Assembly (NCBI RefSeq): GCF_030268225.1
Contig: NZ_BSQG01000006.1
Coordinates: 37,509-101,508 of the forward strand
Direction: 5' to 3'
DNA length: 64,000 bases
Source: Nocardiopsis ansamitocini
Lineage (GTDB): Bacteria > Actinomycetota > Actinomycetes > Streptosporangiales > Streptosporangiaceae
Positions 8,603-16,442 of this stretch are shown here, one piece after another. Position numbers and translations under genes: made by a program. Positions within the stretch are counted from its first letter, which is position 1. The number at the start of each line of letters is the position of its first letter. The notes beneath the pieces were generated by a model. The model ran no database searches and had not been told where the DNA came from. It was given only the letters and a program-made list of their open reading frames with translations.

Positions 8603-9586
8603 ATGACCGCCCGTTTCCCGGTGGCCCGTCCGCGCCGGTTGCGCACCACGCCCGCTATGCGGCGCCTGGTCGCACAGACGCGGGTCCACCCCGGTGAGCT
8701 CATCCTGCCGATGTTCGTCAAGGAGGGCATCGAGTCGCCGCACCCGGTGTCGTCCATGCCCGGCGTCTACCAGCACACCCGCGAGAGCCTGCGAAAGGCA
8801 GCCCACGAGGCCGTCGAGGCCGGAGTGGGCGCCATCATGCTGTTCGGCATCCCGGAATTCAAGGACGAGCACGGCTCCTCCGCCGACGATCCCGCGGGCA
8901 TCGTGCAGAAGGCATTGCGGGATCTCTCCGCCGACCTCGGCGACGACATCGTGCTCATGGCCGACCTCTGTCTGGACGAGTACACCTCGCACGGGCACTG
9001 CGGCCTGCTCACCGACTCCGGTGAGGTGGACAACGACGCGACCTTGGAGCGCTACGCCTCCATCGCCTTGGCCCAGGCCGCAGCGGGCGTGCAGGTGGTC
9101 GGCCCCAGCGGAATGATGGACGGCCAGGTCGGCGCGATCCGTACCGCGCTCGACAAGGCCGGCCGTACCGACGTCGCGATCCTCGCCTACGCCGCCAAGT
9201 ACTCTTCGGCCTTCTACGGACCCTTCCGCGAGGCAGCCGAGTGTGCACCGCAGTTCGGCGATCGCGCCAGCTATCAGCAGGATCCCGCCAACGCGTCGGA
9301 GGCACTGCGCGAGGCCGAGTTGGACATCGCCGAGGGTGCGGACATGGTGATGGTCAAACCGGGGCTCGCCTACCTGGACATCGTGGCCAGGATCGCCGAC
9401 TCCGTCCGGGTCCCCGTATCGGCCTACCAGGTCAGCGGGGAGTACGCGATGGTGGAGGCAGCAGCCCAGAACGGGTGGCTGGACCGTGAGCGGGTCATCC
9501 TGGAGACCCTCACCTCCTACCGCCGGGCAGGTGCGGGACAGATCCTCACCTACTGGGCGACCGAGGCAGCGCGCCTGCTCAGGTAA
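8603..9586 (+). CDS. hemB: delta-aminolevulinic acid dehydratase (porphobilinogen synthase)
   Basis: Condenses two 5-aminolevulinate molecules to porphobilinogen. 327 residues. Schiff-base lysines lie in AAKYSSAFYGPF and MVKPGLAYLD. The metal region reads DLCLDEYTSHGHCG: two of the three zinc cysteines of the classic enzyme are present and the middle one is Asp, as in several actinobacterial forms. Last haem gene of the rex operon, 32 bp after hemD. A short inverted repeat follows the stop. Confidence 0.97.
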   Translation: MTARFPVARPRRLRTTPAMRRLVAQTRVHPGELILPMFVKEGIESPHPVSSMPGVYQHTRESLRKAAHEAVEAGVGAIMLFGIPEFKDEHGSSADDPAGIVQKALRDLSADLGDDIVLMADLCLDEYTSHGHCGLLTDSGEVDNDATLERYASIALAQAAAGVQVVGPSGMMDGQVGAIRTALDKAGRTDVAILAYAAKYSSAFYGPFREAAECAPQFGDRASYQQDPANASEALREAELDIAEGADMVMVKPGLAYLDIVARIADSVRVPVSAYQVSGEYAMVEAAAQNGWLDRERVILETLTSYRRAGAGQILTYWATEAARLLR

Positions 9587-9605
9587 CCGGGAAGCTTCTC
9601 CCGGT
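9586..9605 (+). terminator. possible weak terminator after hemB
   Basis: ACCGGGA (9586-9592) pairs with TCCCGGT (9599-9605) across a 6-nt loop, immediately at the hemB stop codon. There is no T-tract. It could be a terminator or mRNA-stabilising hairpin for the rex-hem transcript. Confidence 0.4.
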
Positions 9606-9725
9606 CGGGCTCCGTCCGAGGTCGGGAGGTGACGAAGAACCGACCACGATGCTCTGTGCACCCGGCCCAGCCGGTTCCACTCACGGAGCGTCAGCCGACG
9701 GGCACGACCGCGAGGGGGATATCCA

Positions 9726-10391
9726 GTGGCCGACGTTTTGAGCGGTAGGCGTAAACGGCGCAAGCGTCAGGAACCGGGCGGCATGCTCGCGTCGGCCCAG
9801 GAGTATGCGGCTCTGGGCTGGCCGGTGTGCCGGGGTGCGTCCCCCGATCGGGTCGGCCCCCGCTCGTGTACCTGCGATCGCATGGGCTGTCCGGACCCCG
9901 GAGTGCACCCGATGTCGGCTGCCTGGGCGACCGAGGCCACCACTGACGCCGCCGTCCTGGAACGCTGGTGGAAGATCGAACCCGACGCCAACATCATCTT
10001 GGCGACCGGCCGGGTCTTCGACGTCCTGGACGTCCCCGCCGACACGGGCACGCTCGCCCTGGCCAGGATGGACGCCCATCACGGGTTCGCCCCGGGGCCG
10101 GTCGCCTCGGTGGGCGGTCTGCGCACGCTGTTCTTCGTCGCCACCCGATCACCCGTCGACGAGGACGAGTGGTGGTCCTGCAGTCTGGACTGCGTCCCCG
10201 AGACCGTCGACGACTCGCCCGGTCTGCGCTGGCACTGCCGTGACAGCTATGTTCCGGCCCCGGGGTCGGTTCTTCCCGGCAACGGTGAGGTGACCTGGAT
10301 CCGTTCGGCCTTCGTCCTGGGCGCTACGCCACCGGTCCTGCCGGACCCGATCGCCGCGCTGAGCCTTCTCGCCGACGTCTACGAGGCGTGA
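9726..10391 (+). CDS. Prim-Pol (bifunctional DNA primase/polymerase) domain protein
   Basis: 221 residues resembling the N-terminal primase-polymerase domain found in actinobacterial and plasmid proteins: AQEYAALGWPV, the Cys-rich CTCDRMGCPDPGVHP, WWKIEPDANIILATG, and VLDVPA in place of the usual metal-binding D-x-D. The catalytic acidic pair is not obvious, so it may be inactive. The family often stands alone next to hemB in actinomycetes. A GTG start at 9726 follows a GAGGGGG stretch. Function in this setting is unknown. Confidence 0.75.
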   Translation: MADVLSGRRKRRKRQEPGGMLASAQEYAALGWPVCRGASPDRVGPRSCTCDRMGCPDPGVHPMSAAWATEATTDAAVLERWWKIEPDANIILATGRVFDVLDVPADTGTLALARMDAHHGFAPGPVASVGGLRTLFFVATRSPVDEDEWWSCSLDCVPETVDDSPGLRWHCRDSYVPAPGSVLPGNGEVTWIRSAFVLGATPPVLPDPIAALSLLADVYEA

Positions 10392-10514
10392 TCCCACTTC
10401 TTCGGCGCCGGTGCCCGGCCGCTGCCGAGGGACGATCGTCATGACGCGCGTCGGACACGGCGCTTGCGCGCGTGGCCGCGTGGTCCTGTCCGCGGAGGCG
10501 GGCACACTTGGGGT

Positions 10515-10844
10515 ATGCCTCTCCCCGTGCACTCCCAGCCACCCCTGGTCACTGTCGACGACCCGGTCGTCGAGCACCTGGTGGCCCAGCTCAGGAGGGT
10601 CCGCGAGGACCTCGCCGACGCCCACGGCGCCGTGATCGGCGATGCCCGCGTGGTGCACGCGCTCACCACCCAGATGTGGGCGGGCCTCCCGGTCCCCGGT
10701 GTGGCCTGCCACGCCACCGCCGACCCGTTGCGCCTGCGCGCCGTGTCCGAGCCGGTGACCTGCCGTCGTTGCCGGGCCCGCTCCCACACGGGTTCCGACC
10801 GCATTCCCGGGCAGACCATCCTGGCGGTGGAGGTCGGAAGGTGA
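10515..10844 (+). CDS. hypothetical protein with CxxC motif
   Basis: Unrecognised protein of 109 residues. The N-terminal half is a predicted amphipathic helix (VEHLVAQLRRVREDLADAHGAVIG). The C-terminal half carries CHATADP and CRRCRARS, which could bind a metal. No signal peptide or membrane segment. The ATG at 10515 was preferred to an upstream in-frame ATG at 10464 because the added residues look like translated non-coding sequence. Same direction as the Prim-Pol gene. Confidence 0.55.
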   Translation: MPLPVHSQPPLVTVDDPVVEHLVAQLRRVREDLADAHGAVIGDARVVHALTTQMWAGLPVPGVACHATADPLRLRAVSEPVTCRRCRARSHTGSDRIPGQTILAVEVGR

Positions 10845-10980
10845 GTCGCCCGCCGGTTCCGTGGCGCGCTCTCCTGGTGGTCCCGGCCTGGTGAGGCGCA
10901 GGGGGCGGTTGCGCCTCCGGCCTGGACTCTCCCCGGGTGACGGCGGCCGGGCGGTGACGTCCGCTGCGATGATGGCCGCC

Positions 10981-11376
10981 ATGCAGATCCCGTTGCTCCT
11001 CGCCGACATCGAGCGTGCCGTGCGCGCCAGTTGGGACGCCGATACGTGCACACCGGATTTTCGGCCGTACTGGAGCAGGGACAATCCGGCCCGCAACCAG
11101 TGCGGTGTGACCGCCCTTGTGCTCAACGACCTGCTCGGCGGTGCGCTGATCCGCGGAGAGGTCCGGGTCGGGGGAGAACAGACGGACTACCACTGGTGGA
11201 ACAGCCTGGGGATGGGGGTGGAGATCGATCTCACCCGCGAACAGTTTCGTTCGGAGGAAGTCGTCACCGGGGGACGCGTCATCCCTCGGCCGCCCAGAAT
11301 CACCCGGTTGCGCATGGAGTACGAACTCCTGCACAACCGGGTGGTGGATCGACTCCACAGCGGCCGGCAACGCTAG
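10981..11376 (+). CDS. YunG-like protein
   Basis: 131 residues matching the pattern of the YunG family: SWDADTCTPDF, YWSRDNPARNQCGVTALV, GGALIRGEV, HWWNSLGMGVEIDLTREQF. The paired Cys and His residues suggest a cysteine-peptidase-like or metal-bound fold, but the family's function is not known to me. Several in-frame starts are available (GTG 10953, ATG 10969, ATG 10981) and none has a good ribosome site; the last gives the family length. Overlaps no other gene. Confidence 0.75.
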   Translation: MQIPLLLADIERAVRASWDADTCTPDFRPYWSRDNPARNQCGVTALVLNDLLGGALIRGEVRVGGEQTDYHWWNSLGMGVEIDLTREQFRSEEVVTGGRVIPRPPRITRLRMEYELLHNRVVDRLHSGRQR

Positions 11377-11491
11377 GAAGGACACCGCCGCTTCCCCGCC
11401 CTCGGCCGGGCGTCCGTCCCGCCCGCGATCGGTATTTCCTGGTCGGGACGGGCCGAGGAGCGAACCGGGAAGGAGTCGGTGTCCGCCGGGG

Positions 11492-12058
11492 CTACTGCAC
11501 GGAGGCCTTGATGGTGTTGTCGCCGAACAAGCCCTCAGCGAACTCCACCGAGGCGGGAACGAATGAACCCTTCGCGGTGACCACTCCGGTGGCGTTCTCG
11601 CCGGCGTCGAGCGTGAGGGTGTCGATCTGGCCTTCCGCCATGCCCAGGCCGCCGGCGGTGGAGTGCTTGGTGCCGCTGTCGTCGGTGATGGAGAACAACA
11701 ACGGGTTGACCTCCACCGATTCCTCACCGTTGTTGGTCACCGTGACCTGGACGCTCGTGTAGTCGCTGCCGTCGGCGAGAACGCTCGGCACGAACTCGGC
11801 CGCCTGCGCCTCCAGCGTGACCGGGCCCTCCTGTTCCTCGACCGCGTCGTCGGCTGCGCCGTCAGCGGCCGGTTCCACGGACTCCGAGGCCGAACCGCCG
11901 GTGGCCTCGCCGCCGCCACCGCTGGTCAGTGCGGCACCGATACCGCCGATGATCAGAAACAGGACGAGCAGGCCACTGCAACCGAGGCACCCCCACAGCA
12001 GTGGGGACTTCTTCTTGGGCTGACCGCCGGGCTGGGGGTAGGGGGATTGGGGCTGCAA
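11492..12058 (-). CDS. DUF4352-type membrane-anchored extracytoplasmic protein
   Basis: 188 residues. A short Pro/Gln-rich cytoplasmic tail ends in KKKSP and is followed by one membrane helix (LLWGCLGCSGLLVLFLIIGG). An acidic linker comes next, then an Ig-like beta-sandwich with TVTNNGEESVEVNPLLFSI, GTKHS and DAGENATG, typical of DUF4352 proteins. These sit outside the membrane and their role is unknown. The TTG at 12058 was chosen because CAGGAG lies 6 nt before it; the frame continues 35 codons upstream without family-like sequence. Confidence 0.8.
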   Translation of the reverse strand: MQPQSPYPQPGGQPKKKSPLLWGCLGCSGLLVLFLIIGGIGAALTSGGGGEATGGSASESVEPAADGAADDAVEEQEGPVTLEAQAAEFVPSVLADGSDYTSVQVTVTNNGEESVEVNPLLFSITDDSGTKHSTAGGLGMAEGQIDTLTLDAGENATGVVTAKGSFVPASVEFAEGLFGDNTIKASVQ

Positions 12059-12855
12059 TGGGTTCTCCTGAAGGGGGATGGGGGGCGACGTTGTGTCGCG
12101 CCGACATATCGGACCATAACGGGGCCAAGCGTTAGAAATCTTCCAGTTGCCGGTATCGGTCACCGCTGGAGCTGATCTTCGTCAGATTTTGGGACGGTGC
12201 CACACGCCCTGGTCGGTGTGTCCGGCGCCGAACAACGCCGGGCGGGCACGCGCAAGGGCGCCGTGCCTGCTCAGTGTCCCCGTGCTGTCCAGGTCAGGCC
12301 GCCACGCTGATGGCTTGACGACCCTGCGTGATTGTTGTCGATCGAGCGTCGGCCGGGACCATCGCCCCACGCCGGTGACGAACGTGCGGGAGTGCCACGC
12401 CGGGGCGCGATGCCGACCAACGCGGGCAGTCGCTCCGCCCAGGTCCCTTGCTCACAGGTGGGACGCGCCCGGGGGAGCGCGTCGCCCCGCGTGGGCCGAA
12501 GCACCGGGTCCCAGTCGTCCACGAGGGCCCCGAACGTCGAGGCCGAGGTGGTGCCACTCGTGGGGATCACCCCCGCTTCCTGATCCACCGCGAAGTCCCC
12601 ATCGGCCCAGCCTCCGCGAAACAGCGCGACGAGCGGTCCGGCCCCATCGGTCCTGGACGGACGGAGCCCGGGGCCGGCGCCCGCGTGCGCTCCGCCTCAA
12701 GCTGCTGCGGCCAGGAGGATTCGGTATCTCAGCAGGTCAAAGGATCGACGGCGCGTCCTTGGGAGGCCCAGTCCGCCACACGGCCGGAGACCTCCCCGGC
12801 CGCCGGGCCGCAGTTCTACGGGTCGCTCCTCGTCCGTCGCGCCCCTGGAGTTGTC
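12059..12855. other. about 0.8 kb without a convincing gene
   Basis: Open frames exist on both strands but none shows family motifs or a ribosome site. Short minus-strand frames between about 12180 and 12590 (for example one ending GAGHTDQGVWHRPKI) might be remnants of a decayed gene, but I do not recognise them. No repeats or operator-like palindromes stood out. Confidence 0.5.
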
Positions 12856-13644
12856 CTAGGGCCGGAGGGCCGCTTCGGCAAGGAACGCCAGCACGAGTGG
12901 GCTCGCGACGGCACGGAACTCCTCGAAGTAGGCGTGCCGCGCTCCGGGGATCAGTTCGAGCCGGGCGCCGGGGATGCGGTCCGCGATCAGGTACGCGTTC
13001 GCGGCAGGGTTGAGCAGGTCGTCGGTTCCGTGCACCACCAGGGTGGGTGCCGAGACGGCGGGCAGTGCGTCCCACGCGTCGTGCTGGTTGCTGGCCACCA
13101 GGTGCCGACGTTTGGCGTGTGGCGGCATGTCGGGGTCACCGAGGGTCGGGTAGGGGCCCGGGTGGGTCGCCAGCCAGGCCGGTGTGTACATCAGTTCGAG
13201 CAGGGCCCACCTGGTCGCGGTCGGGTCCGTCCCCGCCAGCGACCTGCGCACCTCGTTGTCGCGTTCGACGCTGTGCCGGCCGCCGGGCGACGTGCAGCCC
13301 AGTACGAGGGAGCGGACCCGGTCGGGATGGCGGGCCGCGAGCTTCTGGGCGACGCGTCCACCCATCGACGTGCCGTAGACGTCAGCCCGTTCGACACCGA
13401 GGTCGTCCAGCACCGCTACCACGTCTTCGGCGAAGCCTTCGGTGCTGTAGGGCGCGTCGGGTTTGTCGCTCTCCCCGGTGCCGCGGTAGTCGAGCGTGAC
13501 GGTGCGGTGATCGGGGAAGTCGTCGCGGACGTCGTCCCACCAGTGGTGGTTGTTCGCCTGCCCCGCCAGCAGGACGAGCGGTGCGCCCTCACCCCTGGGC
13601 TGGTAGGCGATGCGGGTCCCGTCCGGGCTCGTCGCGTGCGGCAC
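12856..13644 (-). CDS. alpha/beta-fold hydrolase
   Basis: 262 residues. Catalytic triad candidates: Ser in GTSMGG (nucleophile elbow), Asp in VVHGTDDLLNP, His in GARHAYFEEF. The oxyanion region is LVLLAGQANNHHWW, and LDYRGTGESDKP is typical of the 3-oxoadipate enol-lactonase/chloroperoxidase-like group. Substrate cannot be deduced. A GTG at 13644 with AAAGGA upstream was preferred to the longer frame starting at 13734. Same strand as the tetR gene 237 bp upstream; the gap suggests a separate transcript. Confidence 0.88.
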   Translation of the reverse strand: MPHATSPDGTRIAYQPRGEGAPLVLLAGQANNHHWWDDVRDDFPDHRTVTLDYRGTGESDKPDAPYSTEGFAEDVVAVLDDLGVERADVYGTSMGGRVAQKLAARHPDRVRSLVLGCTSPGGRHSVERDNEVRRSLAGTDPTATRWALLELMYTPAWLATHPGPYPTLGDPDMPPHAKRRHLVASNQHDAWDALPAVSAPTLVVHGTDDLLNPAANAYLIADRIPGARLELIPGARHAYFEEFRAVASPLVLAFLAEAALRP

Positions 13645-13881
13645 AGCTGCGTCCTTTCGGAAGGGGCCGGTGCCGCGCGGTAGGTACCGTCGGGCCTGTT
13701 GCGCGCGGGAGACCGGACACGTGTCGGGTTCCATCGGTACAACACGGCCGCGAGCGGCGCGAACCGGTCCGCCGCGCTTTTCGTGTCCCCGGGATCTGGC
13801 GACAGGGCCCCGTTGTGCCTTCCGGAGGCCGCCGCGTACCGGGGAGGCGACCCGGTGGCCGTCCGTTGGAACCGGCCCCGA

Positions 13882-14448
13882 TCAACTCTCCGTGAGCCGT
13901 TCCCCCGTACCAGCGGTCAGGCGCGCGATCGCGTCGACGGTCAGTGCGCGATCGTGGGGTTCGGTCTCCAGCGCCCGATGGATGACCAGACCCTCGATCA
14001 GCGCGTCCACCTGTCGTGCGGTCAGCGGATCGAAGTGCTGTTCGAGGGCGTTCCTGCTGCGGTGCATCCACGATCGTGTGAGCTGGCGGTATGCGGGATC
14101 GCGCGCGGCCAGGGTGTAGAGCTCGTGGGTCAGTACGAGGTCGCGCGGTGAGTCCGCGAGGTCCTGGTGGACGAGGTCCGCGACCGCGCGCCGGGCCTCG
14201 TCCGGGGTGGTGGCCGCGAAGAGGCGCTTCTCGAACCGGTCGCTGATCGTGATCGAGAATCGGGTGAAGACCTCGCGCAGCAGCTCGTCCATGTTCTCGA
14301 AGTGGTAGGTCATGGACCCGAGAGGCACGTCGGCCCGGGCGGCGACCTTGCGGTGTGAGGTCCCTGCGACCCCCACCTCGGCGATCAGCGAGGTGGCGGC
14401 GGCGATGATCCGGTCCCGCCGCTCGGGGTCCACCCGCCTGGTCGCCAC
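13882..14448 (-). CDS. TetR family regulator
   Basis: 188 residues. The N-terminal helix-turn-helix is about residues 10-56 (IIAAATSLIAEVGVAGTSHRKVAARADVPLGSMTYHFENMDEL, cited in parts: TSHRKVAARADVPLG is the recognition region). The C-terminal ligand-binding domain is helical. It lies 9 bp downstream of the acetyltransferase gene and is probably co-transcribed with it. The divergent MFS exporter gene and the twin palindromes between them make it the likely repressor of both, relieved by a small-molecule ligand carried by the exporter. Confidence 0.92.
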   Translation of the reverse strand: MATRRVDPERRDRIIAAATSLIAEVGVAGTSHRKVAARADVPLGSMTYHFENMDELLREVFTRFSITISDRFEKRLFAATTPDEARRAVADLVHQDLADSPRDLVLTHELYTLAARDPAYRQLTRSWMHRSRNALEQHFDPLTARQVDALIEGLVIHRALETEPHDRALTVDAIARLTAGTGERLTES

Positions 14449-14457
14449 TGCCGCCTC

Positions 14458-15036
14458 CTAGATCGACCGGATCACCCGTGCCGGGTTGCCGACGGCGACC
14501 ACGTCGGCGGGGATGTCCTTGGTCACGACTGCGCCCGCGCCGACGACGCTGTTGTCCCCGATCGTGACTCCGGGCAGGACGATCACCCCGCCGCCGAGCC
14601 ACACGTTGTCGCCGATCACGATCGGCTCGGCTGCCTCAAGTTTGTCACGTCGCTGCTGCGGTTCAACGGGATGCGTGGGCGTCAGCAACTGCACGTTCGG
14701 GCCGATCTGGCAGTCCTCGCCGATCGTGATCGGCGCGACGTCCAGGGCGGTGAAGTTGAAGTTGATGAAGGTGCGCGCGCCCACGGAGATGTAGCTGCCG
14801 TAGTCCACGGCCAGTGGGGGCCTGATGACGGCCTCCTCACCGAGGAAGCCGAGGAGTTCGACGAGGATCGGGCGCGCGGTTTCGGGGTTCTGGACAGAGG
14901 CGGCCAGATACTCGGCGGCCAGTCGCACGGCCCGCTGCGATTCCCGGGCGATGTCGGGGTCGTCGGCGATGTAGAGGTCGCCGGCGAGCATGCGTTCACG
15001 GTTGGTTCGGGGGTCCCCCGCGAAGTAGTCCTTCAT
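14458..15036 (-). CDS. maltose/galactoside-type O-acetyltransferase (left-handed beta-helix)
   Basis: 192 residues of the Maa/LacA family. The N-terminal MKDYFAGDPRTNRERMLAGD is the typical Maa entry. Hexapeptide repeats follow (ITIGEDCQIGPNVQLL, IVIGDNVWLGGGVIVLPG, VTIGDNSVVGAGAVV), and it ends KDIPADVVAVGNPARVI. The catalytic His is in LLTPTHP. It acetylates a sugar or sugar-like substrate using acetyl-CoA, perhaps marking it for export by the neighbouring MFS protein. The ATG at 15036 directly abuts an operator palindrome and has no ribosome site, suggesting a leaderless mRNA. Confidence 0.92.
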   Translation of the reverse strand: MKDYFAGDPRTNRERMLAGDLYIADDPDIARESQRAVRLAAEYLAASVQNPETARPILVELLGFLGEEAVIRPPLAVDYGSYISVGARTFINFNFTALDVAPITIGEDCQIGPNVQLLTPTHPVEPQQRRDKLEAAEPIVIGDNVWLGGGVIVLPGVTIGDNSVVGAGAVVTKDIPADVVAVGNPARVIRSI

Positions 15037-15073
15037 ATGTACGATCGTACTCTTCTGACGTACGATCGTACAT
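15037..15073. promoter_or_regulatory. twin-palindrome operator in divergent promoter
   Basis: GTACGATCGTAC occurs at 15039-15050 and again at 15060-15071. Each is a perfect 12-bp palindrome, and centres are 21 bp apart (two helical turns). The flanking bases make the whole 37 bp one larger dyad: ATGTACGATCGTAC, then TCTTCTGAC, then GTACGATCGTACAT. Each copy contains TACGAT on both strands, a plausible -10. It is the likely operator for the TetR-family protein encoded by the second gene leftward. Confidence 0.85.
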
Positions 15074-15189
15074 TGGAAGTTCGTTTTCCCCGGGAACCCT
15101 CGGAGCCGACGGTCTCCGAGCCGGCTCTTCCCCGTGCCGCCCCTTGCTCGCACGCCCTTTTGTGTCCCCGTGAAGACAGACGCACCCTT

Positions 15190-16425
15190 ATGACTGCGAC
15201 CATCAGTGCATCCCCCGTCCCGGTGGCCCCGGAGGACCGTCGTGCCCGAATCGCCGTGGCACTGCTCTTCCTCACCAACGGGGCGGTGCCCGCCAACCTG
15301 ATCCCGCGCTACCCGGCGATCGTGGCGAGTCTGGAGCCGACCAACGCCGAGTTCGGGCTGGCCGTGGCCGCCGGTCCGTTGGGCGCTCTCTCCTCCGGTT
15401 TGCTGGCCGGGATGCTGATCAGGCGTTTTCGTTCCTCCCGCGTGGCGGTGGCCTGCATGGTGGCGTCGAGCGTGTGCGTCCTCCTGGCCGGGGTCTCGCC
15501 GATGCTGGTCCTCCTGGGCGCGGCGCTGTTCATGGTCGGTGCACTGGACTCGGTCGCCGACGTCGCCCAGAACTCCCACGGGTTGCGCGTGCAGCGTCGC
15601 TACGGCCGCTCGATCCTCAACTCCTTCCACGCGATCTGGAGTGTGGGGGCCATGCTCGGGGGGCTGATGGGCGGAGCGGCCGCCGGCCTGGGCATCCCTC
15701 CGGGGCTGCACCTGGCCGCCTCCGCGCTCGTCTTCTCCCTCGTCAACCTCCTGTGTTACCGGTTCCTGCTCGCCGGGCCCGAGCCCACGCGCGTCGAAGG
15801 GGAGGCGGCCGTACAGGACGAGGCCGCCTCCGGGACCCGCGCAGCCGCGCGCCTGGGCACCTACGCGATCCTGTTGGCCCTCGGCATGATCGCGGTCAGC
15901 GGTTCTCTCGTGGAGGACTCAGGAGGCACGTGGGCAGCCCTCTACCTGTCGGGGTCTCTGGGGGCGGCCCCGACGGTCGCCGCACTGGGTTTCGTGGCGC
16001 TCGCCGGAATGCAGTTCGTGGGCCGCATCATCGGCGACGGCCTGGTGGACCGGTTCGGCCAACGGGCCGTCGCCAGGGTCGGCGGAGCGACCACCGCCCT
16101 CGGGATGGGGCTTGCCCTGGTCTTTCCCACCATCGGGGGCACGATCATCGGCTTCGGGCTGGCCGGTCTCGGGATCGCCACCCTGGCGCCCGCGGCCATG
16201 CACACCGCGGACCAACTCCCCGGTCTGCGCTCCGGCAGCGGTCTGACGATGTTGAGTTGGCTGATGCGGCTCGGTTTCCTGCTCTCCCCGCCCGTGGTGG
16301 GACTCGTCGCCGACGCGACCGCACTGCGCTACGGCCTGGTGGTCGTCCCGCTCGCGGGGCTGGTGGCCGTCGTGCTCTCCGGATTCCTGCCGACCCGATC
16401 CACCCCGGAGGCCAGACGATCGTGA
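15190..16425 (+). CDS. MFS transporter
   Basis: 411 residues with about 12 hydrophobic helices; the N-terminal helix begins IAVALLFLTNGAVPANLIPRY. The loop between helices 2 and 3 has RRFRSSRVAV, a variant of the MFS motif A. It resembles the YbjJ-like branch (drug or sugar efflux candidates). Expressed divergently from the acetyltransferase-tetR pair with the twin operator between them, so probably induced by its own substrate. The start is 15190; the ribosome site is weak. Its stop codon lies inside a perfect hairpin shared with the converging gene. Confidence 0.9.
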   Translation: MTATISASPVPVAPEDRRARIAVALLFLTNGAVPANLIPRYPAIVASLEPTNAEFGLAVAAGPLGALSSGLLAGMLIRRFRSSRVAVACMVASSVCVLLAGVSPMLVLLGAALFMVGALDSVADVAQNSHGLRVQRRYGRSILNSFHAIWSVGAMLGGLMGGAAAGLGIPPGLHLAASALVFSLVNLLCYRFLLAGPEPTRVEGEAAVQDEAASGTRAAARLGTYAILLALGMIAVSGSLVEDSGGTWAALYLSGSLGAAPTVAALGFVALAGMQFVGRIIGDGLVDRFGQRAVARVGGATTALGMGLALVFPTIGGTIIGFGLAGLGIATLAPAAMHTADQLPGLRSGSGLTMLSWLMRLGFLLSPPVVGLVADATALRYGLVVVPLAGLVAVVLSGFLPTRSTPEARRS

Positions 16426-16442
16426 CCGGGACGGTCACGATC
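16418..16442. terminator. bidirectional hairpin covering two converging stop codons
   Basis: GATCGTGACCG (16418-16428) and CGGTCACGATC (16432-16442) form a perfect 11-bp stem with a 3-nt loop. The MFS stop TGA (16423-16425) lies in the left arm and the stop of the converging nuclease-like gene (16435-16437) in the right arm. No T-tract follows in either direction. Confidence 0.75.

Noticed and set aside
12147..13013. Plus-strand open frame of 288 codons
   Set aside because: Half of it is antisense to the hydrolase gene; Arg/Pro-rich with no ribosome site.
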